64,000 bases of DNA from Synechococcus sp. MU1643 (GCF_020514095.1 NZ_VTKY01000001.1:186001-250000), one strand, 5' to 3'. Positions 50,295 through 63,058 are shown, numbered from the stretch's first letter. The notes: a model not told the origin generated them from the letters alone. Numbers and translations are program-made.

Positions 50295-50386
50295 TACGGC
50301 GCCTCATCGACTGGCTTTTTCCGGTCTTGCCCTGCACAGACACCCACAATGTGCCTGTGGACCAATCGTTACTAGGGGGCGGCTGA

Positions 50387-51382
50387 TCAGTGGGGCGAGC
50401 AGCTGGCCGGAGCCGCCGCTTCCTCTTGCCAGTTGGCTGTTACCCCCGCATCGGCGAGCAGTTGGCGGTCGGCCTCCACATCCGGGTTGCCGGTCGTGAG
50501 CAGAACATCGCCATAGAAGATCGAATCTGCCCCCGCCTGGAGGCAGAGGATCTGCGCTTCTCGGCTCATCGATTCACGGCCGGCGCTCAACCGCACCCGG
50601 GCGTGAGGCATCAGGATTCTCGCAGTCGCCACCATCCGCACTAACTCCAGCGGTTCAAAGGGAGCCTGCTCTTCCAAAGGGGTGCCCTCCACCGCCACCA
50701 GCCCGTTCACCGGAACGCTTTCGGGATGGGGGTTCATGCTGGCCAGCACCTGCAGCATGGAGGCACGGTCCCTCAGGGTTTCACCCATTCCGATGATGCC
50801 GCCGCAGCAGAGGGTGACGCCGGCATCGCGCACTCGTTGCAGGGTTTCCAGCCGTTCCTGGTAGGTGCGTGTGGAGATGATCCGGTCGTAGTGCTCGGGG
50901 CTGGTGTCGAGGTTGTGGTTGTAGGCCGTGAGGCCAGCTTCTGATAACCGTTCCGCTTGTTGGTCGGTGAGCATCCCCGCGGTCACACAGGCCTCCATCC
51001 CCATGCCGCGGACCCCTCGCACCATTTCGAGCATCGCCTCAAAGGGAGCGCCATCACGGATCTCGCGCCAGGCCCAGCCCATGCAGAAGCGGTCAGCACC
51101 GGCCTCCTTGGCGGCCCGGGCGCGCTGAAGCACCGGCTCCACCTGCATCTGGGCCTCAAAGGCCGTGACGTCACTGCTGTTGTGGATCGACTGAGAGCAG
51201 TAGGCACAGTCTTCTTCGCAGCCCCCCGTTTTCACGCTCAGCAGCGAGGCCAGCTGCACCCTGTAGCCAGGGTTAGCTTCCCGATGCACTGTTTGAGCCT
51301 GCCAGAGCAGCTCCATCAAGGGAAGTTCCAGCAGGGTCTGGATCTCCTCGGTGGTCCAGTCGTGGCGGATGCTGAGGGTCAT
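50387..51382 (-). CDS. bioB: biotin synthase
   Basis: 331-residue radical SAM enzyme that inserts sulfur into dethiobiotin. CxxxCxxC is [26 protein letters not shown] and GGIIGMGET are family blocks; residues for the auxiliary [2Fe-2S] cluster (Cys in ACVTAGML and LCCGG, Arg in [10 protein letters not shown]) are present. Coupled to uppS upstream by a 4-base overlap. Confidence 0.96.
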   Translation of the reverse strand: MTLSIRHDWTTEEIQTLLELPLMELLWQAQTVHREANPGYRVQLASLLSVKTGGCEEDCAYCSQSIHNSSDVTAFEAQMQVEPVLQRARAAKEAGADRFCMGWAWREIRDGAPFEAMLEMVRGVRGMGMEACVTAGMLTDQQAERLSEAGLTAYNHNLDTSPEHYDRIISTRTYQERLETLQRVRDAGVTLCCGGIIGMGETLRDRASMLQVLASMNPHPESVPVNGLVAVEGTPLEEQAPFEPLELVRMVATARILMPHARVRLSAGRESMSREAQILCLQAGADSIFYGDVLLTTGNPDVEADRQLLADAGVTANWQEEAAAPASCSPH

Positions 51383-52161
51383 GGGTTGATCGGATCAAGA
51401 CCGCCGAAACGGCGGTGGCGACTTTGGAAATCGAGCAGAGCGGCTTTCAAGGCATCGGCATTGAAGTCAGGCCAAAGCACATCGGTGACATGAATTTCGG
51501 CGTAGGCCAGTTGCCAGAGCAGGAAATTGCTGATGCGGTGTTCCCCGCTGGTGCGGATCAACAAATCGGGGTCTTGTTCACCAGCCGTGAACAGTTCTGC
51601 GGCGATGCTGTTGTCATCAATGCTGACGGGGTCCAGTTCCCCGGCAGCAGCGCGTTGGGCCAGACGCTGAGCGGCTCGCACCAGCTCCCGTCGTCCGCCG
51701 TAGTTGGTGCACACATTGAAGTGAATTCCGTTGTTGCCCGCCGTCCGGTCCGTTGCGTCGGCAATCAGCTCCTGCAGTTTCTGGGGCAGAGCGTTCAGAT
51801 CGCCGAGAAAGCGAATCCGCACCTGTTCGGCCTCGAGGGCCTGCAGTTCAGCTTGTAATACCCCTTCGAACAGGGTCATCAGGAAATTCACTTCCTCCCC
51901 AGGGCGCGACCAGTTCTCCGTGGAGAAGGCGTAGGCCGTGAGGGATTGAATGCCCCAGTCGCTGCAAAGCCGCAGGGTGGACTTCAGTGCTTCAACGCCG
52001 GCACGATGCCCAATCACGCGGGGCAAACCGCGGGATTGGGCCCAGCGACCGTTGCCATCCATGATCAGGGCCACATGCTGCGGGAGCCGACCTGGGTCGA
52101 GGTCCGCAGGCAGAAGCGAACGATCGGCCGTGTCAGTGCTGGTGGCCGGAGGGCGGCTCAA
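51379..52161 (-). CDS. uppS: undecaprenyl diphosphate synthase
   Basis: 260-residue cis-prenyltransferase making the polyprenyl carrier for wall and polysaccharide synthesis. N-terminal [31 protein letters not shown] holds the catalytic Asp and FPP-binding residues; FSTENWSRP and [24 protein letters not shown] are the other conserved blocks. It overlaps cdaA and bioB by four bases each, in one operon. Confidence 0.96.
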   Translation of the reverse strand: MSRPPATSTDTADRSLLPADLDPGRLPQHVALIMDGNGRWAQSRGLPRVIGHRAGVEALKSTLRLCSDWGIQSLTAYAFSTENWSRPGEEVNFLMTLFEGVLQAELQALEAEQVRIRFLGDLNALPQKLQELIADATDRTAGNNGIHFNVCTNYGGRRELVRAAQRLAQRAAAGELDPVSIDDNSIAAELFTAGEQDPDLLIRTSGEHRISNFLLWQLAYAEIHVTDVLWPDFNADALKAALLDFQSRHRRFGGLDPINP

Positions 52162-52988
52162 GACAGCGATTCGGACGGAGCGCTACCCACCGTACGTCGT
52201 GCCGGCGGCATCGATTCGGCGGTGCTGAACAGCTCCCTGAGCAGTTCCTGGAGTCGAGAACTGGTGATCGGTCGTTCCAGCTTGCCCTGGTTCGCCAGAG
52301 ACAGCGTTCCGGTTTCTTCCGACACCACAATGCAAATACATCGATCAAAGCGTTCGGTGATGCCGAGTGCCGCCAGGTGACGGGTGCCGAAACGGCTCAC
52401 GCTGTGCCTCGACAGGGGAAGAATCACGCCTGCCGACTCGATTCGATTGCCCCGCACCAGAACGGCACCGTCGTGGAGGGGGGTGTCGGCGGCAAACAGG
52501 TTGAGCATCAGCTCGCGACTTAGCACAGCACCAATGGGGATGCCGGGATTGAGAAAATCCTCGGGTCTCAAGTCGCTTCCAAGGTCCACCACGATCAATG
52601 CACCACGTCTCAACTGAGACAGCCGGCCCGCGGCCTCAGTGATCTGGCTAACGGTTCCAGCCGAAGCTCTGAACTCTTTCTGGGGATTGCCCAGCAATAC
52701 AGCGAGGCGACCGGTTCCTAGAAGCTCCATCAGGCGACGCAGTTCGCCTTGCCAAAGGATGGCCAGGGACAGCGAACAGGCCATGACGAGAGCGTCCACC
52801 AGCTTTGTGGTGAGGGGCAGGTTGGCGAAGCGCTGGACAAACCAGGCCATCGCCACCAGAAACAACCAACCACGAAGCAACCAGAGGGTCCGCTGCTCGT
52901 TGACGCGAGAAAAAAGCAGGAAGCCGATGGAAGAGGCAAAGAGAACGTCGAGCACTAGGCGCGGATCCACCACCGCCAACACGTTCAC
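52158..52988 (-). CDS. cdaA: diadenylate cyclase (c-di-AMP synthase)
   Basis: 276 residues from GTG 52988, which has AAGG five bases upstream; longer frames overlap lysA. Three N-terminal membrane helices precede the DAC domain. Catalytic motifs are D-G-A in [10 protein letters not shown] and [10 protein letters not shown] (R-H-x-A-A; Leu stands where Arg is more usual). It makes c-di-AMP, a signal for potassium and osmotic balance. It lies 22 bases after lysA and is coupled to uppS. Confidence 0.93.
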   Translation of the reverse strand: MNVLAVVDPRLVLDVLFASSIGFLLFSRVNEQRTLWLLRGWLFLVAMAWFVQRFANLPLTTKLVDALVMACSLSLAILWQGELRRLMELLGTGRLAVLLGNPQKEFRASAGTVSQITEAAGRLSQLRRGALIVVDLGSDLRPEDFLNPGIPIGAVLSRELMLNLFAADTPLHDGAVLVRGNRIESAGVILPLSRHSVSRFGTRHLAALGITERFDRCICIVVSEETGTLSLANQGKLERPITSSRLQELLRELFSTAESMPPARRTVGSAPSESLS

Positions 52989-53010
52989 TCCGACCTTCTC
53001 AAAACTGCTT

Positions 53011-54390
53011 TCAACGTAACGCGTTGAATCGTTCTGGCAAAACGTCGTAGCGCAGCAGGTCATCCGGCTGCTCCCGTTTCTGCACCAGTTCCGCTGAACC
53101 GTCATGCACCAGAACGGCAGCGGGCCTCGGGATCCGGTTGTAATTCGAACTCATTGAGGCGTTGTAAGCACCGGTGGCAAAGACGGCGACGATGTCACCG
53201 CTCTCGGTGGTGGGTAGAGGGAGGTCCTTCAGCAGCACATCGCCTGATTCGCAGTGCTTGCCCACCAGGTTCACGCTTTCGTCTGGCTTGGCCAGGGGTC
53301 GATCGGCCAGGCAGCAGGTGTAAAGCGACTGGTAGGTGATCGGGCGAGGGTTGTCGCTCATGCCACCGTCGATGGCCACGTAAGTGCGCACGTTCGGGAT
53401 CGTTTTGCGCGAGCCCACCGAATACAGAGTCACGCCGGCGGTTGCCACCAGGGAACGACCCGGTTCGCACATCAGTCGCGGCAGCTCGAGGCCCCGTTCC
53501 TGGCAGGCGCTGGTGACGGCTTCGGCCACCACCTGGATCCACTGTCCAATGCTCGGAGGGTCGTCCGACTCCACGTAGCGGATGCCAAGGCCACCACCAA
53601 CGTTGAGGTCGGTTACGGGATGGCCCAGCTCACGGGCCAGCTTCAGCTTGTCGGCCATCACCGCCGCCAGATCCCGGTGGGGCTCGAGTTCAAAAATCTG
53701 GGAGCCGATGTGGGCGTGCAGTCCGGTGAGTTGGGCCCAGGGTTGTCCCATCAGGCTGCGCAGCACAGGCTCCACCTGGTCAGGATCGAAGCCGAACTTG
53801 CTGTCCAGGTGACCGGTGCGGATGTATTCGTGCGTGTGGCACTCGATGCCGGGGGTGAAGCGCAGCATCAGGCATGCCGGTTCGGCTCCAGCGGGCAGTA
53901 GTTCAGCGAGGCGATCGAGATCGTGCTGGTTGTCCACAACGATCGTCACCTTGTTGGCATAGGCGAGCAGCAGCTCCTCGTCGGATTTGTTGTTGCCGTG
54001 CAGCACCATCCGATCCCCGGGCATCCCCCCGCGCAGCGCCGTCAGCAATTCACCGGCTGACACGGCATCCAGACCCAGCCCCTCGGAGGCCGCCAGGCTG
54101 CTCATCACCAGAGAGCTGTTCGCTTTGGAGGCGTAGATCGGCAGGGATGGCCCGGCGTAATGCTTGTCCAGGGCCTGGCGGTAGGCCCGGCAGGTGGCCC
54201 GAACGGTCTCTTCATCCAGCACATACAACGGTGTGCCGTAACGCTCGGCCAGATCGCTGAGACGACACCCCCCAACAACAAGACGGTCGGTGCCGTCGAG
54301 TCCTGTGGTGATCGGGGTCAGGTTGCGATTGGGACTCTCCACATCCATCTTGGCCTCGAAGGGCCGTTGACTGGTGATGGTTTGGGTCAC
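53011..54390 (-). CDS. lysA: diaminopimelate decarboxylase
   Basis: 459-residue PLP enzyme forming lysine from meso-diaminopimelate. The PLP Lys is in LPIYASKANSS; other blocks are GLDAVSAGELLTAL, HAHIGSQIFELEP, NVGGGLGIRY, EPGRSLVATAG and the C-terminal CESGDVL with the catalytic Cys. First gene of the lysA-cdaA-uppS-bioB minus-strand run. The start ATG 54390 gives an N-terminus typical for cyanobacteria. Confidence 0.96.
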   Translation of the reverse strand: MTQTITSQRPFEAKMDVESPNRNLTPITTGLDGTDRLVVGGCRLSDLAERYGTPLYVLDEETVRATCRAYRQALDKHYAGPSLPIYASKANSSLVMSSLAASEGLGLDAVSAGELLTALRGGMPGDRMVLHGNNKSDEELLLAYANKVTIVVDNQHDLDRLAELLPAGAEPACLMLRFTPGIECHTHEYIRTGHLDSKFGFDPDQVEPVLRSLMGQPWAQLTGLHAHIGSQIFELEPHRDLAAVMADKLKLARELGHPVTDLNVGGGLGIRYVESDDPPSIGQWIQVVAEAVTSACQERGLELPRLMCEPGRSLVATAGVTLYSVGSRKTIPNVRTYVAIDGGMSDNPRPITYQSLYTCCLADRPLAKPDESVNLVGKHCESGDVLLKDLPLPTTESGDIVAVFATGAYNASMSSNYNRIPRPAAVLVHDGSAELVQKREQPDDLLRYDVLPERFNALR

Positions 54391-54432
54391 GTAGTGGCGG
54401 CATCGGAGGGCAATCTAAGAATCGACCTTGCA

Positions 54433-54909
54433 GTGGGCAGACTGACCCCGCAGATCCTGCGTCTTGATCCGTCCTGGCAGCAAGCCTGTCTGGCACTGGA
54501 TCAACGGGCGCTCAACGGCCTCTGGACCGCAGAGCAATGGCGGCGGGAGCTGGACGATCCCCGTCGCCTCTGCATCGGTCTTGTGCAGCTCGACGCCCTG
54601 TTGGGTGTGGCCTGCGGCTGGATGGTGGCCGATGAGCTGCACATCACTGCGGTGGCTGTGGATCCCGACAGGCGTCGCAGTGGCCATGGAGGTCTGCTTT
54701 TGCAAGCACTGTTGCAACGGGCACGGCAGCACGGTGCAGTGCACGCCACTCTCGAGGTGGCTAGCTACAACGTTGCCGCTCTGGCGCTTTACGCCAAAGC
54801 CGGTTTCCGCACCGCAGGCACCCGTTCCGGGTACTACTCCGATGGTAGCGATGCCCATATCCAGTGGTGTCGCATTCCGTCAGCGCCGTCGCCCACGTCG
54901 GCGGATTGA
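54433..54909 (+). CDS. rimI: ribosomal protein S18 alanine N-acetyltransferase
   Basis: About 158 residues from GTG 54433, divergent from lysA. It is a GNAT acetyltransferase: LHITAVAVDPDRRRSGHGGLLLQALL contains the acetyl-CoA loop (R-x-x-G-x-G/A type) and LEVASYNVAALALYAKAGFRTAGTRSGYY is the RimI-like C-terminus. RimI acetylates the N-terminal Ala of S18. The start is uncertain because no ribosome site is evident. Confidence 0.85.
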   Translation: MGRLTPQILRLDPSWQQACLALDQRALNGLWTAEQWRRELDDPRRLCIGLVQLDALLGVACGWMVADELHITAVAVDPDRRRSGHGGLLLQALLQRARQHGAVHATLEVASYNVAALALYAKAGFRTAGTRSGYYSDGSDAHIQWCRIPSAPSPTSAD

Positions 54910-54948
54910 AGTTGTTCGGTTTACCGTCCCTGGGAGACAAAAAAAGCG

Positions 54949-54978
54949 GTGAATCTTCTGGGATTCATTGTTATTTTT
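54949..54978 (+). terminator. Rho-independent terminator after rimI
   Basis: Arms GTGAATC and GATTCAT pair around a 6-base loop and are followed by TTGTTATTTTT. An A7 run precedes the stem, so weak activity on the other strand is possible. Confidence 0.7.
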
Positions 54979-54991
54979 CGAGCGGTTCAGG

Positions 54992-55029
54992 CCAGTCTCA
55001 GACTGGAAAGTGACCGAACAGACCGAACA
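54992..55029. promoter_or_regulatory. inverted and tandem repeats in the clpC leader
   Basis: CCAGTCT and AGACTGG form a perfect 7-1-7 inverted repeat (54992-55006). Five bases on, GACCGAACA occurs twice in tandem (55012-55020 and 55021-55029). Both lie 57-94 bases before the clpC start and could be operator sites. No known regulator motif is recognised. Confidence 0.5.
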
Positions 55030-55085
55030 CTCACAGCGGTCTCTCAACCCTGATAGCTTGGTCGCATCACTGCATTGGCCCAGCG

Positions 55086-57625
<2,540 letters not shown>

Positions 57626-57626
<1 letters not shown>

Positions 57627-58726
57627 TGGTTCGATCCGTCTCGTCCCACTCCATTGCCCCCGCAAGCGTTTTGCGGGGGGATGGGGCCTGGGATGAGTCC
57701 TTGCTTCAGATCAAATGTCTCTGCTCACGCCCGTTGGTGCTGGGTCGCAGTTCCTGTACGGCTGAGCAGCGTCAGCGTTTGGTGGTGGATCTCCAGGGCC
57801 AAGGGCTCCTCCCCGTTCAGGCTCAGCTCCAGTTTGACTGCTGTGAGCAGGATCTCCACAAATTGGCTTTTGAAGCCCAGGGCTGCGACGCCGTTCTGGC
57901 CGCTGGAGGTGGAAAAGTGCTGGACGCCGGCAAGTTGCTGGCCCATCGCCTATCCCTTCCCTGCATCACCGTTCCACTGAGCGCCTCCACCTGTGCCGGT
58001 TGGACAGCTCTCTCCAACATCTATTCCTCTCAGGGTGCTTTCGAAGGGGATGTGGCCCTCGATCGCTGCCCCGATCTTCTTGTCTTTGATCACGGCTTTG
58101 TGCGTCAGGCGCCACCGCGCACTTTGGCCAGTGGTGTCGCTGATGCTCTGGCCAAGTGGTACGAAGCCTCAGTGAGCAGCGGCAGTAGCAGCGATGGTCT
58201 GGTTCAGCAGGCAGTGCAGATGGCGCGGGTGCTGCGGGATCAATTGCTGATCGACGGTCCTACTGCGCTTGAGGATCCAGACAGTGAAGCCTGGGTGCGC
58301 ACTGCCGAAGCCTGTGCTCTCACCGCAGGGGTGATGGGGGGACTTGGTGGTGCCCGTTGCCGCACGGTTGCGGCTCATGCCGTTCACAATGGCCTTACCC
58401 AGCTGGAGGCCTGTCACCAAATTCTCCATGGCGAGAAGGTGGGCTTCGGGATTCTTGTGCAGCTTCGATTAGAGGAACGTCTGGGCTGTAACCGGCTTGC
58501 AGCTCAGGCGCATCGCCAGCTGCTGCCGTTGCTGCGGCAGCTCGGTCTGCCCGTCAGCCTTGATGATCTTGGTCTGGCGCAGGCCAGCCTCAGTGAGTTG
58601 CAGGAGGTGTGTCGTTTCGCCTGCCGCGATGGTTCCGATCTGCATCACTTGCCCTTCGCTGTGACGCCTGGTGCTTTGCTGGAGGCCCTTGTGGGTGCTG
58701 CGGAACTCAGCCCCATCAACCTTTGA
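57626..58726 (+). CDS. glycerol dehydrogenase-like oxidoreductase
   Basis: 366 residues of the iron/zinc-dependent alcohol dehydrogenase (GldA) group. Seen: NAD-binding AVLAAGGGKVLDAGKLLA, PLSASTCAGWTALSNIYS, metal ligands Asp in LASGVADALAKWYE and His in AAHAVHNGL and QILHGEKVGFG. The substrate is unknown; glycerol is only one option. The start overlaps the clpC stop and its own stop overlaps the hydrolase start (TTGA), so it is in the clpC transcript. Confidence 0.88.
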
Positions 58727-59589
58727 AGACGCTTCTGGATCAATTGCGGCCGGCTCTGCTTGACCCGCAGGCCGAGTCCCTAGCTGCTCAAGTGCAGTGG
58801 TGGAATTTGTCTGGCTTGGGTGTCGATGATCCCTTCCCGGTGGCGGTGGTCGGCCGGGGCTCTCCGTTGTTGCTGCTGCATGGTTTCGACAGCAGTTTTC
58901 TCGAATACCGGCGTCTGGCTCCCCTCCTGGCTGATCGCTTTCAGATGTTCATCCCCGACCTGTTCGGTTTTGGCTTTTCGCCGCGTCCCCTTGGCCTGAC
59001 CTACGGGCCAGAGGCTGTGTTGCGGCATCTCGATGCCCTGCTGGAGCGGCTTCCCACAGATGCTCCAGTGGGCCTGATCGGTGCTTCGATGGGAGGCTCC
59101 GTGGCCGTGGAGGTGGCCCGGCGTAAACCCGAGCGCGTGGCTTCTCTGCTGCTGCTGGCTCCAGCCGGTCTCACGGGGCGTCCGATGCCCGTGCCGCCTC
59201 TGCTGGATCGTGTTGGTGCCTGGTTTCTGGGTCGTCCTGGCGTGCGGCGGGGGCTGTGTCGCCAGGCCTTCGCCGACCCAGATGCGGATGTGGGAGCTCC
59301 GGAAGAGCAAATCGCCTCGTTGCATCTGCAATGCCCCAGTTGGGCGGAGGCGTTGGCGGCCTTCGCCCGCAGCGGCGGTTTTGCTGGATCTGGCGACCCC
59401 TTGCCTTCCCAACCACTGCACGTGATCTGGGGTGACAATGATCGGATTCTGCGTGCTCCGCAGAAACAGGCGCTTCAGGCCTTGCTGGATCAGCCTGTGG
59501 AGACCTTCCCCTCCTGCGGCCACCTTCCCCATATCGATCAGCCCCGCAAGGTGGCTGACCGTTGTCATGCGCTGTTGACCCATGGCTGA
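58723..59589 (+). CDS. alpha/beta hydrolase
   Basis: About 288 residues from TTG 58723, overlapping the previous stop. Catalytic triad: Ser in G-A-S-M-G-G, Asp in WGDNDRIL and His in CGHLPHID; the oxyanion segment is LLLLHGFDSSFLEYRRL. The class covers esterases, lipases and haloalkane-type enzymes; the substrate is unknown. It overlaps the following DUF2993 gene by eight bases, in keeping with a coupled lipid-related unit. Confidence 0.88.
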   Translation: MKTLLDQLRPALLDPQAESLAAQVQWWNLSGLGVDDPFPVAVVGRGSPLLLLHGFDSSFLEYRRLAPLLADRFQMFIPDLFGFGFSPRPLGLTYGPEAVLRHLDALLERLPTDAPVGLIGASMGGSVAVEVARRKPERVASLLLLAPAGLTGRPMPVPPLLDRVGAWFLGRPGVRRGLCRQAFADPDADVGAPEEQIASLHLQCPSWAEALAAFARSGGFAGSGDPLPSQPLHVIWGDNDRILRAPQKQALQALLDQPVETFPSCGHLPHIDQPRKVADRCHALLTHG

Positions 59590-60202
59590 TCCCGTTCTCA
59601 AGGTGCTGGCAGGGGCGCTGCGCCTTTGGATTCGCAGCCAATGCGACAGCCTCGCCAGCCTCGAGCTGGTCCTGAACGGTTCCACCTGGTCTTTGCTGCG
59701 GGGGCGTCTGGATGGCGTAACCCTCAAGGCGAGGAATGTCTGTTTTCAGGGGCTGCCCTTGCAGAGCGTGGAGTTGTGCAGCGGTCCGATTGCGGTGGAC
59801 ATGAAGCTGCTGAGTCCCGGTCAGATGTTGGCCCTTCAGCAGCCGTTCAAGGTGGAGGGAGAGGTGAGCATCAACGGCCGTCAGCTCAACAGCGCTCTGC
59901 TGGCCGAACCCTGGCGCTGGCTCGGGGACTGGATGGCTGAGCAGCTGATGGGCCTCAGCCCGTTGGGGGCTCTGCACATTGATGCGGATCTGCTCGAGTT
60001 GCAGGTGCCCGTCGCTGCTCATCAAGACCCTGCTCGCCGTCGCTTCCGCCTAAATGCTGAGCAGGGAACGTTGTGCTTCCGGCCGGAGACCGCCGATGAA
60101 CCGTGCACCCTGCTTCCGATGGATCCGGCCATTCGGATCGTGCACGTGCAGCTGGCGAGTGGTCAGTTGGCCCTCAAAGGTCAGGCCAGCGTCACCCCGT
60201 AG
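59582..60202 (+). CDS. DUF2993 (LmeA-like) protein
   Basis: 206 residues. DUF2993 proteins resemble tubular lipid-binding proteins. Seen: the amphipathic start VLKVLAGALRLWIRSQCDSLASLELVLNGS, GRLDGVTLKARNVCFQGLPLQSVELCSGPIAVD and PFKVEGEVSINGRQLN, the family core. No clear signal peptide. It ends seven bases before the convergent cdsA stop. Role probably phospholipid or membrane-associated binding. Confidence 0.85.
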   Translation: MADPVLKVLAGALRLWIRSQCDSLASLELVLNGSTWSLLRGRLDGVTLKARNVCFQGLPLQSVELCSGPIAVDMKLLSPGQMLALQQPFKVEGEVSINGRQLNSALLAEPWRWLGDWMAEQLMGLSPLGALHIDADLLELQVPVAAHQDPARRRFRLNAEQGTLCFRPETADEPCTLLPMDPAIRIVHVQLASGQLALKGQASVTP

Positions 60203-60208
60203 CGCTGG

Positions 60209-61096
60209 TTATGGGGCCAACAGCGGTTGGCACAGCGCGATCGCGTAAAAAACTACCGCTGGGGTGAACAAATAGCTGTCGATCCGGTCCAGGATTCCGC
60301 CATGGCCGGGCAGCACGTCACCGGAATCCTTCACGCCTGCATCGCGTTTCATCATCGATTCGGTCAGGTCTCCCACCAGTGCGAACAGAGCGATCAATGC
60401 GCCCAGCAGCAGGCCCGGCAGGCCATGCAGGGCCCAGCCCATTAGCTGCCCGCAGACCAGGCCGATCAGCATGGCTGAGATGAATCCACCGATCGCCCCT
60501 TCGATGGTTTTTCCGGGGGAGATCGGTGAGAGGGGCCGTCGCCCGTAGCGGCGTCCCACGGCCCAGGAGCCGATGTCGGTGGCGACGATCATCAAGCAGG
60601 CCGACAGCGTGATCTCTAGACCGTTGTCCAAACCGCGCAGTCTCAGCCAGTGGCTGGGCAAAAAACCCAGGTAGAACAACCCGAAGATCGATGCCGCAAC
60701 GTCGGCGATGGAACCCGTTACCGGTTGCAGCAGCAGCCAACCGCAAATGGCGGCTCCAGAGAGGGGCAAGACAGCATGGGCCACATCAGCGGGGAGCCCG
60801 CCCTGGATCGCCCACTGGGTGGTGAACAGCAGCAGTTGGCAGGCCACCAAGGTGGTTTTGGTGGCGGGGCGAATTCCCTTGAATTGCGCCATCCGGAAGA
60901 ACTCGAGCAGGCCAAGGTGCACCACTCCCCCAAGGGCGGCGGTGAACCACCACCCCCCCAGGCTCACCACCAGCAGGCCAAAGCCGCCTACACCGAGGCC
61001 ACTGATCAACCGTTTGCGCAGCGCTGCTGGGGCCGCTGGTGCTTGGCTCTGATCGAGGACAACCTCACGTATCACGTTGATTGGAGGCTTCCTCAA
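60209..61096 (-). CDS. cdsA: phosphatidate cytidylyltransferase
   Basis: 295-residue integral membrane CDP-diacylglycerol synthase with about eight helices. The family signature lies near the C-terminus: GDLTESMMKRDAGVKDSGDVLPGHGGILDRIDSY; upstream SPGKTIEGAIGGFISA is also conserved. Makes the precursor for phosphatidylglycerol, needed for photosystems. Convergent with the DUF2993 gene. Confidence 0.96.
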   Translation of the reverse strand: MRKPPINVIREVVLDQSQAPAAPAALRKRLISGLGVGGFGLLVVSLGGWWFTAALGGVVHLGLLEFFRMAQFKGIRPATKTTLVACQLLLFTTQWAIQGGLPADVAHAVLPLSGAAICGWLLLQPVTGSIADVAASIFGLFYLGFLPSHWLRLRGLDNGLEITLSACLMIVATDIGSWAVGRRYGRRPLSPISPGKTIEGAIGGFISAMLIGLVCGQLMGWALHGLPGLLLGALIALFALVGDLTESMMKRDAGVKDSGDVLPGHGGILDRIDSYLFTPAVVFYAIALCQPLLAP

Positions 61097-61105
61097 GTCA
61101 CCCTA

Positions 61106-61608
61106 TCAATCGCCCTTGAAGAGGATCTCGAGCTTCACCGTCACCTCTTCCTCCTGCATCATTTTGAGTTGGGATGCGGCTCCATGGGCCAGATCGATCA
61201 CCCGGTGGTATCTGAACGGACCACGGTCATTGATTCTCACCACCACACTTCGGCCATTGCTCAGATTGGTGACGCGCACCTTGGTGCCAAAGGGGAGTGT
61301 GCGATGGGCCGCCGTCAGCGTGCCCTGCGGAAGCGCTCATCATTGGCAGTTGTGCGGCCGTAGAACCCCGGGCCATACCAGCTCGCGGCTCCCTGAGCCA
61401 CCTCGATCAGCTTGCTTGGAATGGCTGAGTCGGTCGCCATCGGTTTTGGAGGAGGGGCCGGTAGGGGGCTGACCGGGGCGGCCTCCTGGATCACTGTCGT
61501 TTCTTCGCTCGCCCGGATAGCCCTAATCACGAACTCTTCGCTCCTTGGACTGGCCCCAACAGAGGAGGCCAGCATCAGCGCCAATAGCAGCGATGTCAGA
61601 GGTTTCAT
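61106..61608 (-). pseudogene. rlpA: RlpA-like lytic transglycosylase, frameshifted
   Basis: From ATG 61608 the frame has a signal peptide (LTSLLLALMLASSVGA), a Pro-rich linker and the start of the RlpA double-psi barrel (GAASWYGPGFYGRTTANDERF), then hits TGA at once. The next frame carries the rest: QGTLTAAHRTLPFGTKVRVTN, VVVRINDRGPF and VIDLAHGAASQL to the stop at 61106. One missing base near 61325-61330 (expected FRQGTL) explains it. RlpA acts in the periplasm on peptidoglycan. Confidence 0.8.
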
Positions 61609-61654
61609 CCACCGCAGCCGAATGCATGGATTGAAGCGGCTGTGGGGGTGGATT

Positions 61655-63058
61655 TCACACCCCGTTCACCACAGACAGCGTGTCGGGCATTCGGTCTCCC
61701 CAGAGCAGTTGCTGGCGCTCCAGCCAGCTCTGCCGCTGACGATCCAGCCGTTCGCCGGGAATCAGCAGGGGGATCCCAGGGGGGTAAGGGCACAGCAATT
61801 CAGCTGCAATGCACCCCTCTGCGCCCTTCAACGCTACCTGGTGATGCACCGCCGTCCAGGCCTGGCTTGGTGACTGTGCTGTGGTGGTGACCAGTGGCAG
61901 CGGTGGGGCTTCGAACGCTGGCAAGGGAGCGCGATCGGGGAAGCTCCGCAGCAGGTTCTGCCAGTGGTGGCGTATTTGGCGCCCCAGCCCTCTGTGGCGT
62001 GCTAGCCCCAGGCAGAAGGTGAGGGTGGCTGGTTCCGGTAATTCGCCCACCAGCCCGCGTGGCAGAAACCAATCGTCGGCATCCAGGCCGGTGATTCCCG
62101 CCTGTCCCGTGTGCAGGATTAGGCGCAGCGGATCCTGGTTGTTCAGCAGAGGCACGCCGCTGTTGCGTAGGCCCTCGCCGAGCTCTTCGGCCTCCTGCAG
62201 ACGTCGCAGCAATTGCCGGCGTCCCCTGCGGCGCTGCCAGTGTTGAAGGGCTTCTTCGCAGGAGGCCAGCAGCAGCGCACTAGGGCTGGTGGTCTGCAGT
62301 AATCCCAGGCTGCGTTCCACCCGCACGGGATCCAGACGCTCCCCCTGCAGCCAGAGCACCGCCGTTTGTGCGAGAGCAGCAGCTGATTTCTGCAGGGAAT
62401 GCACCACCAGATCAGCTCCGCAATGCAGGGCGCTTGGGGGGAGGGGGTGATCCACTCCTGCGGCGAAATGACAGCCGTGGGCTTCATCCACCAGCACGCA
62501 ACAGCCCTGTTTCTGCAGCCGCTGAATGACCGCCCTCGGGTCATTGGCATAGCCCTGGTAGGTGGGATGCACCAGAACCGCAGCACGGATGGGTGTTCCG
62601 TCAGAGGGCAGCGCCTCCAGCACCCTTTCGATCCAAGCTGCATCTGCCGGTGCCGGCTGGCCGCGGTCGCTTTGGAAGGGGAGATCGAACAGGACCGGCC
62701 GCAGGTCGCCAAGAACGCAGGCCTGAATCAGGCTGCGATGGACATTGCGGGGCAGCAGGACCCGCTCTCCTGGCCGGACCATGGCCAGCAGTGCAGCTTG
62801 CAGCAACCCCGTGGCCCCGTTCACCCCATACCAGCAGCGCGCCACACCCATCTGTGCAGCGGCGGAGCGTTGGCTTGCTGCGATGGCGCCGTCAGCTTCC
62901 AGCGGACCGCCAAGGGCTGGCAGTTCCGGCAGGTCCCAGATGCCAGCTCGGCGGCGCAGCAATTGACGGAGTCCATCCGGAAGGGCAGCCCCCCGTCCAT
63001 GGGCCGGCAGAAACAGGGGCTGACCGATTCGACGGGTGAGCTGGGGCAGAAGCGCCAT
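61655..63058 (-). CDS. Orn/Lys/Arg decarboxylase-family PLP enzyme
   Basis: 467 residues of the fold-type I basic amino acid decarboxylase group (as in Gram-positive lysine/arginine decarboxylases). PLP site: Asp in LVDEAHGCHFAAG and Lys in VHSLQKSAAAL; WYGVNGATGLLQAALLAMVRPGERVLLPRNVHRS binds the cofactor phosphate. The C-terminal domain is shorter than in E. coli enzymes. The substrate is not certain; a polyamine-pathway role is plausible. It is divergent from the UbiB gene. Confidence 0.88.
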   Translation of the reverse strand: MALLPQLTRRIGQPLFLPAHGRGAALPDGLRQLLRRRAGIWDLPELPALGGPLEADGAIAASQRSAAAQMGVARCWYGVNGATGLLQAALLAMVRPGERVLLPRNVHRSLIQACVLGDLRPVLFDLPFQSDRGQPAPADAAWIERVLEALPSDGTPIRAAVLVHPTYQGYANDPRAVIQRLQKQGCCVLVDEAHGCHFAAGVDHPLPPSALHCGADLVVHSLQKSAAALAQTAVLWLQGERLDPVRVERSLGLLQTTSPSALLLASCEEALQHWQRRRGRRQLLRRLQEAEELGEGLRNSGVPLLNNQDPLRLILHTGQAGITGLDADDWFLPRGLVGELPEPATLTFCLGLARHRGLGRQIRHHWQNLLRSFPDRAPLPAFEAPPLPLVTTTAQSPSQAWTAVHHQVALKGAEGCIAAELLCPYPPGIPLLIPGERLDRQRQSWLERQQLLWGDRMPDTLSVVNGV

